Source: an uncultured Marinobacter sp.
GTDB taxonomy: Bacteria > Pseudomonadota > Gammaproteobacteria > Pseudomonadales > Oleiphilaceae
Length of the DNA: 64,000 bases
NCBI RefSeq assembly: GCF_946886895.1
Contig: NZ_CAMPJO010000001.1
Location: 1 to 64,000 of the forward strand
Reading direction: 5' to 3'
This document shows positions 9,731 to 19,158 of the stretch, piece by piece. Below the pieces are notes generated by a model. That model did no database searches and had not been told where the DNA came from. It saw nothing but the letters and a program-made list of their open reading frames with translations. The translations under genes were made by a program, and so were the position numbers. The stretch's first letter is position 1; the number at the start of each line of letters is the position of its first letter.

Positions 9731-11730
9731 CAGGCGTCCAGCAGCTCCGCAGCTACGTCCAGAACATTGTCGACGGTGAAGCCGAATTCCCTGAACAGCT
9801 CACCGGCCGGGGCGGACTCGCCGAAGGTCGTCATGCCAATAATCCGGCCATCCAGGCCCACGTACTTGTACCAGTAGTCGGCAACGGCGGCTTCGATGGC
9901 AATCCGGTTGGTGACGTCCAGCGGCAGCACCTGTTGTTTGTACTCGGCGCTCTGGGCATCGAACACGTCGGTGGACGGCATGGAGACCACGCGTACCTTG
10001 TTACCCTGTTCGCGCAGTTTGGCGGCGGCGTCCTGGGCCAGGGCCACTTCGGAGCCGGTGGCAATCAGGATCAGGTCCGGGGTGCCGTTGCTGTCCGACA
10101 GGATGTAGCCGCCTTTGGCCACATTCGCCAACTGCTGGGCGTCACGGTCCTGGTGCGGCAGGCCCTGGCGGGAGAAGACCATGGCGGTCGGGCCGTCGGT
10201 ACGCTCCAGGGCGGCTTTCCAGGCCACCGCGGATTCCACGGTGTCCGCCGGGCGCCAGGTGCTCATGTTCGGCGTGGTGCGCAGGCTGGCCAACTGCTCG
10301 ATGGGCTGGTGTGTGGGGCCGTCTTCGCCCAGGCCGATGGAGTCGTGGGTGAACACGTAGATGGAGCGCTGCTTCATCAGGGCCGCCATGCGCACGGCGT
10401 TACGGCAGTATTCCATGAAGATCAGGAAGGTGGCGCCGTAAGGGACATAGCCACCGTGCAGGGCGATGCCGTTCATGATGGCGGCCATGCCGAATTCGCG
10501 TACGCCGTAATAGATGTAGTTGCCGCTGGCGTCTTCTTTGGTGAGGCCTTTGGAGCCGCCCCAGATGGTAAGATTGGAGCCCGCCAGGTCAGCGGAGCCG
10601 CCCAGCAATTCGGGCAGCAGTGGGCCGTAGGCATTCAGTGTGTTCTGGGAGGCCTTGCGGCTGGCGACGGTTTCGCCTTTGTCCTGGCACGCCTGGATGT
10701 AGGCCTGGGCCTTCTCGGAGAAATCGGCAGGCAGGTCACCGGCCATGCGGCGACGGAACTCGGCAGCCAGTTCCGGCTCGGCTTTTGCGTAGGCGGCAAA
10801 TTTCTCTTCCCACGCCTTCTCGGCCGAGGCGCCTTTTTCTTTCGCATTCCACTCGGCGACTATCTCGGGCGGCACTTCGAAGGCACCGTGGTTCCAGCCC
10901 AGCTGCTCGCGGGTCAGTGCAATCTCGTCATCACCCAGCGGGGCACCGTGGCAATCTTCCTTGCCCTGCTTGTTGGGGGAGCCAAAACCGATGATGGTCT
11001 TGCAGCAGATCATGGTGGGCTGATCGGTGTTGGCGCGAGCCGCTTCAATGGCAGCACGCACGGCGTCGGCATCGTGGCCGTCAACCGCCGGGATTACCTG
11101 CCAGCCATAGGCCTCGAACCGTTTTGGCGTGTCGTCGGTGAACCAGCCGTCCACGTCCCCATCGATAGAGATGCCGTTGTCGTCGTAGAAGCAGACCAGC
11201 TTGCCAAGGCCCAGGGTACCGGCCAGGGACGCCACTTCGTGGGAAAGACCCTCCATCAGGCAGCCGTCACCCAGGAAGGTGTAGGTATAGTGGTTGACGA
11301 TGTCATGGCCAGGGCGATTGAACTGGGCCGCCAGGGCTTTCTCCGCCAGGGCGAAGCCCACGGAGTTGGCAAAACCCTGCCCCAGGGGGCCGGTAGTGGT
11401 CTCAACGCCCGGGGTGTAACCGTATTCCGGGTGGCCCGGTGTTTTTGAGTGCAACTGCCGAAAGTTTTTCAGGTCCTCGATGGAAACGTCGTACCCGCTC
11501 AGGTGCAGCAGCGAATACTGCAGCATCGAGCCGTGACCATTGGACAGCACGAAACGGTCGCGGTTGGCCCACTGCGGGTTGGCCGGGTTGTGGCTGAGGT
11601 AATCGTTCCACAGCACCTCGGCGATATCCGCCATACCCATGGGCGCACCCGGGTGGCCGGATTTGGCTTTCTGAACCGCATCCATGCTCAGCGCGCGAAT
11701 GGCGTTGGCGAGATCTTTACGGGACGGCAT
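9730..11730 (-). CDS. tkt: transketolase
   Basis: Thiamine-diphosphate enzyme of the pentose phosphate pathway, 666 residues, moving two-carbon units between sugar phosphates. The N-terminal [18 protein letters not shown], the diphosphate/metal motif [18 protein letters not shown] with the DDNGISIDG end, and the central [20 protein letters not shown] are all present. The open frame runs 39 codons further upstream, but [14 protein letters not shown] is the family start and has a GGAG site before it. First gene of a four-gene carbon operon. The SahR-like palindrome at 11862-11881 lies about 130 bases upstream, so this gene may share control with the divergent regulator. Confidence 0.96.
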   Translation of the reverse strand: MPSRKDLANAIRALSMDAVQKAKSGHPGAPMGMADIAEVLWNDYLSHNPANPQWANRDRFVLSNGHGSMLQYSLLHLSGYDVSIEDLKNFRQLHSKTPGHPEYGYTPGVETTTGPLGQGFANSVGFALAEKALAAQFNRPGHDIVNHYTYTFLGDGCLMEGLSHEVASLAGTLGLGKLVCFYDDNGISIDGDVDGWFTDDTPKRFEAYGWQVIPAVDGHDADAVRAAIEAARANTDQPTMICCKTIIGFGSPNKQGKEDCHGAPLGDDEIALTREQLGWNHGAFEVPPEIVAEWNAKEKGASAEKAWEEKFAAYAKAEPELAAEFRRRMAGDLPADFSEKAQAYIQACQDKGETVASRKASQNTLNAYGPLLPELLGGSADLAGSNLTIWGGSKGLTKEDASGNYIYYGVREFGMAAIMNGIALHGGYVPYGATFLIFMEYCRNAVRMAALMKQRSIYVFTHDSIGLGEDGPTHQPIEQLASLRTTPNMSTWRPADTVESAVAWKAALERTDGPTAMVFSRQGLPHQDRDAQQLANVAKGGYILSDSNGTPDLILIATGSEVALAQDAAAKLREQGNKVRVVSMPSTDVFDAQSAEYKQQVLPLDVTNRIAIEAAVADYWYKYVGLDGRIIGMTTFGESAPAGELFREFGFTVDNVLDVAAELLDA

Positions 11731-11861
11731 TGACGTTTCTCCAGTATTTATCGGGGACCAAAAGGACTGCTCAAAAATAAGGCGCGTATTTTCGCCGATT
11801 AGTGTGTGCCGGGGCAAATCGGGATTGCCAAAGCAGGCGGATTTCAAAGAATGGAAAATCT

Positions 11862-11881
11862 ATATCAAAATTTTTTGATAT
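11862..11881. promoter_or_regulatory. palindromic operator of the SahR-like regulator, site 1
   Basis: ATATCAAAATTTTTTGATAT, a 20-base palindrome with a single imperfect central pair. It differs at one base from the palindrome at 12944-12963. It lies 42 bases before the regulator start, fitting autoregulation, and also upstream of divergent tkt. Confidence 0.75.
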
Positions 11882-11923
11882 TACTGTTGATTGACCACCC
11901 GAACCCACCTAAACTTCACTGCC

Positions 11924-12925
11924 ATGACATCCATGAACGCACACGCCCATGAACTGCCCTCCGTGGACGCCCTGGCCCCGATCTTCAAGGCCAGCGGAGA
12001 CCCGTTGCGCCTGGAGATTTTGCGTGTGCTGCGCCGTGACACGTTCGGCGTTCTGGAGCTGAGCCAGTTATTCGACATGCGCCAGTCTGGCATGAGCCAT
12101 CACCTGAAGGTGATGCACAAAGCGGGGCTGCTGGAGCCCCAGCGGGAAGGCAACGCGATTTTCTATCGCCGTCCGTTGCACCTGGACAGCGACAAGCCGA
12201 CCGATCAGACCATCCGCCAGATCTTCGAGGCGGTGGACCGGGTAGCGTTACCCACGCACCTGGAAGCAAAAATCGAGGCCATCCGGACCCAGCGGGCGGA
12301 CCAGTCGCAGGCCTTTTTTTCCCGGCACGCCGAGCAGTTCCGGGAGCAGCAGGAGCTGATTGCCGCGTTTGATCTTTACGCCAAGCCAGTGGCCCGGATG
12401 ATCCGGAAGCGGTCGATCAAACAGTCGTGGCAATCCGCCCTGGAAATCGGCCCTGGGGAAGGCGGGTTTCTGCCGGTACTGTCGGAACTGTGTGAGTACG
12501 TGGTCGCGCTGGACAACAGTCGCGACATGCTGGCCAAGGCGACCCGAGCCTGCATCGACGGGCGCCTGAACAATATCGACCTGATTGAAGGTGTCACCGA
12601 TACACTGCTGGCCCGGGGCGATGCCTTCGATCTGGTGGTTGCCAACATGGTATTGCACCACGTGCCCAGCCCGGCAGATATCTTCCTGGATGCCGCGGCG
12701 CTGATGAACAATGGCGGCTGTCTGGTGGTCAGCGACCTGTGCAGCCACGACCAGGACTGGGCAAAAGCCAACTGCGGCGATTTGTGGCTGGGCTTCGAGC
12801 CCGAAGAGCTCACAGCCTGGGCGGAAGATGCCGGGCTAAGTACCGGAGAACAACTGTTTATCGGGTTACGCAACGGGTTTCAGATCCAGGTGCGGGAATT
12901 CTGGAAAACACCAGTCCAGCCTTAG
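11924..12925 (+). CDS. ArsR-type regulator fused to a SAM-dependent methyltransferase (SahR-like)
   Basis: A 333-residue two-domain regulator. Residues 15-90 are an ArsR winged helix (FKASGDPLRLEILRVLRR, recognition region QSGMSHHLKVMHKAGLLEP). Residues 165-290 are a class I methyltransferase fold with ALEIGPGEG as SAM motif I and DLVVANMVLHHV as a later motif. The cysteine sensor box of arsenic regulators is absent. Position just before metK-ahcY-metF and the paired AT-rich palindromes fit SahR, the ArsR-family repressor of S-adenosylhomocysteine recycling; the methyltransferase-like domain would be the SAH/SAM sensor (inference). An earlier TTG at 11891 lies close to the operator and is unlikely to be the start. 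Confidence 0.8.
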   Translation: MTSMNAHAHELPSVDALAPIFKASGDPLRLEILRVLRRDTFGVLELSQLFDMRQSGMSHHLKVMHKAGLLEPQREGNAIFYRRPLHLDSDKPTDQTIRQIFEAVDRVALPTHLEAKIEAIRTQRADQSQAFFSRHAEQFREQQELIAAFDLYAKPVARMIRKRSIKQSWQSALEIGPGEGGFLPVLSELCEYVVALDNSRDMLAKATRACIDGRLNNIDLIEGVTDTLLARGDAFDLVVANMVLHHVPSPADIFLDAAALMNNGGCLVVSDLCSHDQDWAKANCGDLWLGFEPEELTAWAEDAGLSTGEQLFIGLRNGFQIQVREFWKTPVQP

Positions 12926-12943
12926 CTGTTGGGGCGGCCGGGA

Positions 12944-12963
12944 ATATCAAAAATTTTTGATAT
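12944..12963. promoter_or_regulatory. palindromic operator of the SahR-like regulator, site 2
   Basis: ATATCAAAAATTTTTGATAT, a perfect 20-base palindrome 62 bases before metK. With site 1 it brackets the regulator gene, so regulator and SAM-cycle genes are probably controlled together. Confidence 0.8.
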
Positions 12964-12967
12964 GGCT

Positions 12968-12985
12968 GTACGTAGTTTTACGTAC
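12968..12985. repeat. inverted repeat in the metK leader
   Basis: GTACGTA, spacer GTTT, TACGTAC. It lies between the operator at 12944 and the metK ribosome site. It may be a second binding site or a weak hairpin in the leader. Confidence 0.5.
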
Positions 12986-13025
12986 GCCTGTTATGACTTA
13001 AACGCGCTCAAGAGGAGCAACACCT

Positions 13026-14216
13026 ATGTCTGACTACAGCATCTTTACTTCCGAGTCGGTCTCCGAGGGCCATCCGGACAAACTGGCGGACCAGATCTCC
13101 GACGCCGTCCTGGATGCCATCCTGGCCGATGACCCACACGCCCGGGTTGCCTGCGAAACCATGGTAAAAACCGGTGTGGCCATTGTCGGCGGCGAAATCA
13201 CCACCAGCGCCTGGGTGGATCTGGAAGACCTGGTGCGTGGCGTGATCAAGGACATCGGTTATACCTCCTCCAACGTCGGATATGACGGCGACACCTGCGG
13301 CATTATCAATATCATCGGCAAGCAGTCCGTCGACATTGCCCAGGGCGTTGACCGCCAGAAGCCGGAAGACCAGGGCGCCGGTGACCAGGGCCTGATGTTC
13401 GGCTACGCCAGCAACGAAACCGAAGTGCTGATGCCAGCGCCAATCACCTTCTCGCACCGTCTGGTCCAGCGCCAGGCTGAAGCCCGCAAGAGCGGCCTGC
13501 TGCCGTGGCTGCGCCCGGATGCCAAGAGCCAGGTCACCTGCCGTTACGAAAACGGCCGTGTTACCGGCATCGACGCCGTGGTGCTGTCCACCCAGCACGA
13601 CGAAGACGTGACCCAGGAAGACCTGAAAGAAGCGGTGATGGAACTGATCGTCAAACACGCCCTGCCGGCAGAGCTGCTGCACAAGGACACCCAGTTCCAC
13701 ATCAACCCGACCGGCAAGTTCGTGATCGGTGGCCCCGTCGGCGACTGTGGCCTGACCGGCCGCAAGATCATTGTCGACACCTACGGCGGTATGGCCCGTC
13801 ACGGTGGTGGTGCGTTCTCAGGCAAAGACCCGTCCAAGGTTGACCGTTCCGCCGCCTACGCCGGTCGTTACGTGGCCAAGAACATCGTCGCCGCCGGCCT
13901 GGCCGACAAATGCGAGATCCAGGTGTCCTACGCCATCGGCGTGGCACAGCCAACGTCGATCTCCCTGAACACCTTCGGCACCGGCCGGATCAGCGACGAC
14001 AAAATCATCCAGTTGGTGCGCGCGCACTTCGACCTGCGCCCCTATGCGATCACCAACATGCTCGACCTGCTGCACCCGATGTACCGGGCCACCGCAGCCT
14101 ACGGCCACTTCGGCCGCGAGCCGCACGAGGTAACCGTTGGCGGCAAAACGTTCACCGCGTTCCCCTGGGAGAAGACGGATCGCGCGGCGGCTCTTAAGGA
14201 TGCTGCTGGCCTCTAA
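13026..14216 (+). CDS. metK: S-adenosylmethionine synthetase
   Basis: A 396-residue enzyme that makes SAM from methionine and ATP. Family landmarks: [22 protein letters not shown] at the N-terminus, [10 protein letters not shown] in the middle, and [23 protein letters not shown], which binds triphosphate and metal. The ATG follows an AGAGGAG ribosome site. First of three SAM-cycle genes, followed by ahcY after 63 bases and metF. The perfect palindrome upstream points to control by the SahR-like protein. Confidence 0.97.
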   Translation: MSDYSIFTSESVSEGHPDKLADQISDAVLDAILADDPHARVACETMVKTGVAIVGGEITTSAWVDLEDLVRGVIKDIGYTSSNVGYDGDTCGIINIIGKQSVDIAQGVDRQKPEDQGAGDQGLMFGYASNETEVLMPAPITFSHRLVQRQAEARKSGLLPWLRPDAKSQVTCRYENGRVTGIDAVVLSTQHDEDVTQEDLKEAVMELIVKHALPAELLHKDTQFHINPTGKFVIGGPVGDCGLTGRKIIVDTYGGMARHGGGAFSGKDPSKVDRSAAYAGRYVAKNIVAAGLADKCEIQVSYAIGVAQPTSISLNTFGTGRISDDKIIQLVRAHFDLRPYAITNMLDLLHPMYRATAAYGHFGREPHEVTVGGKTFTAFPWEKTDRAAALKDAAGL

Positions 14217-14225
14217 ACCGATTTC

Positions 14226-14251
14226 GGGCGTATGTCAGTTGGCATACGCCC
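14226..14251 (+). promoter_or_regulatory. hairpin between metK and ahcY
   Basis: GGGCGTATG, loop TCAGTTGG, CATACGCCC: nine perfect pairs, with no T-run after it. It is more likely an mRNA processing or stability element, or an RNA switch part, than a strong terminator. It ends 28 bases before the ahcY ATG. Confidence 0.6.
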
Positions 14252-14279
14252 AAGCCAAACTGACTGACAGGAGAACACC

Positions 14280-15674
14280 ATGAGCACTCCGGCAGAGAAA
14301 CTGAACAGCTTTGACGATTACAAAGTCCGCGATATCTCCCTGGCCGGCTGGGGCCGTAAAGAGATCAAAATTGCTGAAGGCGAAATGCCCGCACTGATGA
14401 AGCTCCGCGAGAAGTACAAAGCCGAGCAGCCACTGAAAGGCGCCAACATCATGGGCTGTATCCACATGACCATCCAGACCGCCGTGCTGATCGAAACCCT
14501 GATCGAACTCGGCGCCAGTGTACGCTGGTCATCGTGCAACATCTTCTCCACCCAGGACCAGGCCGCCGCCGCCATCGCCGCCCAGGGCATCCCCGTATTC
14601 GCCTGGAAAGGCGAGACCGACGAAGAATACGACGGGTGCCTCGAACGCACGGTCGGTGCCGATGTGGACGGCTGGGAGCCGAACATGATCCTGGACGATG
14701 GCGGTGATCTGACAGCGCTGCTGCACGAGAAGTATCCGGACATCCTGGCCAACTGCCACGGCGTTACCGAGGAAACCACCACCGGTGTGCATCGCCTGCA
14801 GGAAATGCTGCGCGAGGGCACGTTGAAAGTACCGGCCATCAACGTCAACGATGCCGTTACCAAATCCAAGAACGACAACAAGTACGGTTGCCGCCACAGC
14901 CTGAACGATGCCATCAAGCGCGCCACCGACCACCTGCTGGCGGGCAAGAAAGCGCTGGTGATCGGCTATGGCGACGTGGGCAAGGGCTCCGCGGCGTCCC
15001 TGCGCCAGGAAGGCATGATCGTGAAGGTGACCGAGGCCGATCCGATCTGCGCCATGCAGGCCTGCATGGACGGTTTTGAAGTTGTTTCCCCCTATATTGA
15101 CGGCGTGAACAGCGGCACCGAAGCCAGTGTCGACCGGGCCCTGTTGCAGAATACGGATCTGCTGGTCACCACCACCGGCAACATGAACGTGTGCGATGCC
15201 AACATGCTCAAGGCCCTGAAAAGCGGCGCCGTGGTATGCAATATCGGCCACTTCGACAACGAGATCGACACCGCCTACATGCGCAAGAACTGGGAGTGGG
15301 ACGAGGTCAAGCCGCAGGTGCATGTGGTGTACCGCGACAAGGCCGTCAACGACCATCTGATCCTGCTGTCTGAAGGTCGCCTGGTAAACCTGGGCAATGC
15401 CACGGGTCACCCGTCCCGGATCATGGACGGCTCCTTCGCCAATCAGGTGCTGGCCCAGATGCATCTGTTCGAGCGCAAGTTTGCCGACCTGCCGGAAGAT
15501 GCACGGGCCAAGGGCGTCTACGTTCAGGTACTGCCGAAGCATCTGGACGAGGAAGTGGCCCGGGCCATGGTGGAAGGCTTTGGTGGGGTGATCACCAAAA
15601 TGACCCCGGAGCAGGCGAAATACATTGGCGTACCGGTCGAAGGCCCGTACAAGCCGGAAAGCTACAAGTACTGA
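14280..15674 (+). CDS. ahcY: adenosylhomocysteinase
   Basis: A 464-residue NAD-containing enzyme that splits S-adenosylhomocysteine to homocysteine and adenosine, removing the product inhibitor of methyltransferases. Visible motifs: [17 protein letters not shown] near residue 80, the NAD-binding [17 protein letters not shown], the [10 protein letters not shown] loop and the C-terminal [22 protein letters not shown] that closes the cofactor site of the partner subunit. A GGAG ribosome site lies before the ATG. Middle gene of metK-ahcY-metF. Confidence 0.97.
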   Translation: MSTPAEKLNSFDDYKVRDISLAGWGRKEIKIAEGEMPALMKLREKYKAEQPLKGANIMGCIHMTIQTAVLIETLIELGASVRWSSCNIFSTQDQAAAAIAAQGIPVFAWKGETDEEYDGCLERTVGADVDGWEPNMILDDGGDLTALLHEKYPDILANCHGVTEETTTGVHRLQEMLREGTLKVPAINVNDAVTKSKNDNKYGCRHSLNDAIKRATDHLLAGKKALVIGYGDVGKGSAASLRQEGMIVKVTEADPICAMQACMDGFEVVSPYIDGVNSGTEASVDRALLQNTDLLVTTTGNMNVCDANMLKALKSGAVVCNIGHFDNEIDTAYMRKNWEWDEVKPQVHVVYRDKAVNDHLILLSEGRLVNLGNATGHPSRIMDGSFANQVLAQMHLFERKFADLPEDARAKGVYVQVLPKHLDEEVARAMVEGFGGVITKMTPEQAKYIGVPVEGPYKPESYKY

Positions 15675-15686
15675 TCGGGTATCAAG

Positions 15687-16556
15687 ATGCAATCCCAGAC
15701 ACAGTTCAAGCGCCGTTTCAGCTTTGAGTTCTTCCCGCCCAAGACCGACCAGGGCAAAGAGAAGCTGCAGAACGTGCGAAACCAGCTGGCCGAGGTGAAC
15801 CCGGACTTTTTCTCGGTCACCTTCGGTGCCGGCGGTTCCACCCGGGACCGCACCATCGAGACGGTGCTCAACCTGCATCGTCAAGGCATTTCGACAGCCC
15901 CCCACCTTTCCTGCGTCGGGGGTACCCGCCAGGACATCGGCGAGCTGCTGGATGTCTATAAAGAGAACGGCATCAACCGGATTGTCGCCCTCCGGGGTGA
16001 CATGCCGTCGGGCATGGGCGCCGCCGGCGAGCTCCGGTACGCCAACGAGCTGGTGGCCTTTATCCGGGAGCACAGCGGCGATCACTTCAATCTGGAAGTG
16101 GCCGCCTACCCGGAGTTTCACCCCCAGGCCCGCAGTGCCGAGGAAGACCTGAAGAACTTTGCCCGCAAGGTGGAAGCCGGCGCCAACAGCGCCATTAGCC
16201 AGTACTTCTTCAACGCCGACAGCTACTTCTATTTCATTGACCGGCTTGAGAAAATGGGCGTGACCATTCCGGTGGTGCCGGGCATCATGCCCATCGTCAA
16301 TTTCTCCAATCTGGTGCGTTTCTCCGACATGTGCGGTGCGGAAATCCCGCGCTGGATTCGCAAGCAACTCGAAGCCTATGGCGACGACAGTGATTCCATC
16401 CGCAAGTTTGGCGAGGAAGTGGTTACCGGGATGTGTGAAAAGCTGCTCGATGCCGGTGCACCGGGCCTGCATTTCTATACCCTGAACCAGGCGGAGCCGA
16501 GCATCCGCATCTGGAAAAACCTGGGCATCGGTGAGCCGGAAAAGATTGCTTTCTGA
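15687..16556 (+). CDS. metF: 5,10-methylenetetrahydrofolate reductase
   Basis: A 289-residue FAD TIM-barrel enzyme that makes 5-methyltetrahydrofolate for homocysteine methylation. Motifs: FSFEFFPPKTDQGKE at the N-terminus with the catalytic glutamate, TFGAGGSTRD, and VALRGDMPSG with the folate-binding aspartate. It starts 12 bases after ahcY and completes a SAM recycling operon: MetK uses methionine, AhcY frees homocysteine, and MetF supplies the methyl donor. The methionine synthase gene itself is not in this window. Confidence 0.95.
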   Translation: MQSQTQFKRRFSFEFFPPKTDQGKEKLQNVRNQLAEVNPDFFSVTFGAGGSTRDRTIETVLNLHRQGISTAPHLSCVGGTRQDIGELLDVYKENGINRIVALRGDMPSGMGAAGELRYANELVAFIREHSGDHFNLEVAAYPEFHPQARSAEEDLKNFARKVEAGANSAISQYFFNADSYFYFIDRLEKMGVTIPVVPGIMPIVNFSNLVRFSDMCGAEIPRWIRKQLEAYGDDSDSIRKFGEEVVTGMCEKLLDAGAPGLHFYTLNQAEPSIRIWKNLGIGEPEKIAF

Positions 16557-16571
16557 TGAATACGGCGGTGG

Positions 16572-16599
16572 CGGATTAGGGCCCTTTGGGCCTGATCCG
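16572..16599. repeat. CGGATTA-type inverted repeat
   Basis: CGGATTAGGGCCC, loop TTT, GGGCCTGATCCG: 12 pairs including one wobble, with one bulged G. Just after metF, so it may serve as its 3' end. GACCTAC follows, as in the copies near 47.5 kb. Confidence 0.6.
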
Positions 16600-16652
16600 A
16601 CCTACGAACTGATTCAACTTACAAGATTCCCGGAAGCCTCCCAACACCGTAG

Positions 16653-16684
16653 GTTGGATTAGATCCGAAGGACCGTAATCCAAC
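16653..16684. repeat. TTGGATTA-type inverted repeat
   Basis: GTTGGATTA pairs with TAATCCAAC over a 14-base loop, preceded by GTAG. It is a variant of the repeat family seen three times at 47463-47614. Confidence 0.6.
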
Positions 16685-16871
16685 AAGGCATTTTTACCTC
16701 CAGCTCCACCGCCCGCCAAGCATTTGATTTTCTATGCCCATCTGCGTAATAGTCTAAAGTGTACGTAATGCAGTTCCACCAACGCTCCCCGGATGCCACG
16801 GTCATCAACAGTGGCTCTCCGGCTTGCCTTACCGGGCAAACGGAGCCTCATAAGAAAGAGAAGGAGAAAGC

Positions 16872-17630
16872 ATGAGCACGAAATGGCTGAAAACCCTGGG
16901 TGCCACCCTCACCCTTACCGTGGCTGCGGGCACCGCCAGCGCTGAAACCCTCAAGGTAGTCACCGACCCGAGTTTCGTTCCGTTTGAAATGATGGACACG
17001 GAAACCGGGAAAATGGTCGGGTTCGATATGGAGATCATCCGCGAAGTAGCAGACCGTGCCGGCTTTGAAATCGACCTTAACACCATGGATTTCAACGGCA
17101 TTATCCCGGCACTGCAATCCGGCAGCGTGGACATTGCCATCGCTGGCATCACCATCACTGACGAGCGTGAGGAAATCGTCGATTTCTCCGACCCGTACTA
17201 CGATTCCGGTCTGCGGCTCCTGGTGCGCGAAGGCAATGACGGCATCAAGGAATTCAACGACCTCGAAAGTAAGAAAATCGGCACCAAGATCGGCAGCACC
17301 AGCTACGACTACTTGATCAAGAACCTGGAGAAAGACGACAGTGTCACGCCTTATCCGGGCAGTGCCGACATGTACATGGCGCTTATGTCCGGTGCGATCG
17401 ACGCGGTCTTCTACGATGCCCCGAACGTGGGCTACTTTGCCCGCACCAAGGGTGAAGGCGAAGTCAAAACCGTTGGTCCGCTCTATGAGGGCCAGCAGTA
17501 CGGCATTGCTCTCGTAGAAGGCAGCGACTGGGTGGACGAGGTGAACACCGCCCTGGCCGCCATAAAGGAAGATGGCACCTACGAAGAAATCTACGAAAAG
17601 TGGTTCGGCCCGATGCCGGAAGACAACTGA
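16872..17630 (+). CDS. polar amino acid ABC transporter, periplasmic binding protein
   Basis: A 252-residue family 3 solute-binding protein. The signal peptide (1-24) ends with ASA before ETLKVVTDP. Core landmarks: FVPFEMMDTETGKMVGFDMEI, GSVDIAIAGITITDERE and SDPYYDSGL, typical of GlnH/HisJ/ArtJ proteins. It captures an amino acid in the periplasm for the permease and ATPase encoded next. Exact ligand (glutamine, arginine or another) cannot be read. A strong hairpin at 17663 separates it from the permease gene and may set its higher expression. Confidence 0.9.
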   Translation: MSTKWLKTLGATLTLTVAAGTASAETLKVVTDPSFVPFEMMDTETGKMVGFDMEIIREVADRAGFEIDLNTMDFNGIIPALQSGSVDIAIAGITITDEREEIVDFSDPYYDSGLRLLVREGNDGIKEFNDLESKKIGTKIGSTSYDYLIKNLEKDDSVTPYPGSADMYMALMSGAIDAVFYDAPNVGYFARTKGEGEVKTVGPLYEGQQYGIALVEGSDWVDEVNTALAAIKEDGTYEEIYEKWFGPMPEDN

Positions 17631-17662
17631 GGGACTGAAGGGCACTGACACCCGACTCCCGG

Positions 17663-17686
17663 TGCCGGGGCATAAACGCCCCGGCA
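17663..17686 (+). terminator. attenuating hairpin between binding protein and permease genes
   Basis: TGCCGGGGC, loop ATAAAC, GCCCCGGCA, then ATTT. Nine strong pairs with a very short T tract suggest a partial terminator or an mRNA 3' end stabiliser that raises binding protein over membrane parts. Confidence 0.75.
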
Positions 17687-17721
17687 ATTTCTGACCCCAA
17701 CTTCCTGCGGAGACACTGACA

Positions 17722-18393
17722 GTGGAATCCCAGTTTCAGTTCGACTGGCAAGCAGCCATTAACTCGATCCCGTTTTTGCTCGAGGGAATCCCCTACACCC
17801 TGATGATTTCGTTTGGCGGCCTGCTCATCGGCTTTGCCCTTGGCATTTTCTTTGGCCTGCTGAGCATCAATAAGCTCTGGTTCCTCAAATGGCCGGCCAC
17901 CGCCTACATCGAAATTTTCCGCGGCACACCGATTCTCGTTCAGGTGCTGTTTATCTTTTACGGTCTGCCCGATCTGTTAGGCAGACCCATCAACCCCCTG
18001 ACCGCCGGTATCGCCGCTATCGCCCTGAACTCTGGCGCGTATATATCGGAAGTCGTTCGTGGTGGCGTTCAGTCCATCGACAAGGGCCAGACCGAAGCCG
18101 GGTTGTCGCTCGGGCTGTCGCGCAACCAGACGTTCTGGTCCATCGTCTGGCCCCAGGCCTTCCGGCGCATGGTGCCGCCTCTCGGCAACCAGGCCATCGT
18201 CAGCATCAAAGACACGTCGCTGTTCTCGGTAATCGGTGTCGGCGAGTTGGTTCGCCAGGGCCAGATCTATATCGCCACTACCTTCACGGCGTTCGAGGTA
18301 TACTTTATGGTCGCGCTGATGTATCTCGCCATCACCCTCTCACTGTCCCTGATGCTCCGCTTCATCGAGCGGCGTGGACTGGTCTCTGTCTGA
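17722..18393 (+). CDS. polar amino acid ABC transporter permease
   Basis: A 223-residue inner-membrane permease of the HisM/GlnP family. Several membrane segments start near residue 20 ([24 protein letters not shown]). The coupling loop with the ATPase is [26 protein letters not shown] in residues 125-150 ([25 protein letters not shown]). One permease gene is present, so the complex probably uses a homodimer. The start is GTG with GCGGAGA before it. The ATPase gene starts 13 bases after its stop. Confidence 0.9.
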   Translation: MESQFQFDWQAAINSIPFLLEGIPYTLMISFGGLLIGFALGIFFGLLSINKLWFLKWPATAYIEIFRGTPILVQVLFIFYGLPDLLGRPINPLTAGIAAIALNSGAYISEVVRGGVQSIDKGQTEAGLSLGLSRNQTFWSIVWPQAFRRMVPPLGNQAIVSIKDTSLFSVIGVGELVRQGQIYIATTFTAFEVYFMVALMYLAITLSLSLMLRFIERRGLVSV

Positions 18394-18406
18394 AGGAAAG
18401 CGACTC

Positions 18407-19153
18407 ATGACTGATATCGTGAAAATGAAGGGCATGAACAAGTACTTCGGTAAGCTGCATGTCCTGAAAGATATAGACCTGACCGTTGGTAAAGGTGAAG
18501 TGGTGGTGATTATCGGAGCCAGTGGCTCCGGCAAGTCCACCCTGATTCGCTGCGTGAATGGCCTCGAGGAATTCGAATCCGGTCACCTGGAGGTGGATGG
18601 CCACCCGCTGGCGCCCAAAAGCGGCAACCCCAAATCCCTGGCCGAAATCCGCAAGGAAGTAGGCATGGTGTTCCAGCAGTTCAACCTGTTCCCTCACCTC
18701 ACGGTGAAGAAAAACATCATGCTGGCGCCACGGAAGGTCAAGGACGCCCCGAAAACCGTCGCCAACGCCACCGCCGAGCGGTTGCTGAACCGGGTCGGCA
18801 TTGGCAGCCAGGCGGACAAATACCCCAGCCACCTCTCTGGTGGCCAGCAGCAAAGGGTGGCGATTGCCCGGGCCCTGGCCATGGAGCCGCGCCTGATGCT
18901 GTTCGACGAACCCACCTCAGCCCTGGACCCGGAAATGATCGGTGAAGTGCTGGACGTCATGCGCGAACTGGCAAAAGAAGGCATGACCATGATGGTAGTC
19001 ACCCACGAAATGGGCTTCGCCCGGGAAGTGGCTGACCGGGTGATCTACATTCACGAAGGCCAGATTGTGGAACAGGGCAAGCCGGATGATGTGTTCGACA
19101 ACCCGCAGAATGAGCGCACCCAGGCGTTTCTGAGCCGGGTGTTGGCGCACTAA
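18407..19153 (+). CDS. polar amino acid ABC transporter ATP-binding protein
   Basis: A 248-residue ATPase of the GlnQ/HisP type that drives the importer. Walker A is GASGSGKST, the signature is [15 protein letters not shown], and Walker B is [14 protein letters not shown], followed by [16 protein letters not shown] with the switch histidine. The open frame starts 11 codons earlier inside the permease end, but [15 protein letters not shown] with GAAGGAAAG before it is the right start. Last of three importer genes. Confidence 0.93.
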   Translation: MTDIVKMKGMNKYFGKLHVLKDIDLTVGKGEVVVIIGASGSGKSTLIRCVNGLEEFESGHLEVDGHPLAPKSGNPKSLAEIRKEVGMVFQQFNLFPHLTVKKNIMLAPRKVKDAPKTVANATAERLLNRVGIGSQADKYPSHLSGGQQQRVAIARALAMEPRLMLFDEPTSALDPEMIGEVLDVMRELAKEGMTMMVVTHEMGFAREVADRVIYIHEGQIVEQGKPDDVFDNPQNERTQAFLSRVLAH

Positions 19154-19158
19154 AGCCC

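Larger units (their letters stand above)
16557..16871. other. intergenic region with two dispersed-type hairpins
   Basis: Non-coding. It holds two inverted repeats built on the CGGATTA/TAATCC theme (separate entries), then an AT-rich stretch that probably contains the promoter of the following ABC importer. No open frame is supported. Confidence 0.5.

Noticed and set aside
9718..11448. 576-residue plus-strand frame opposite tkt
   Set aside because: Antisense shadow of transketolase; Gly/Val/His-rich composition is typical of such frames.
14529..16472. 647-residue minus-strand frame opposite ahcY and metF
   Set aside because: Spans two well-defined genes on the other strand and has no domain of its own; codon shadow.
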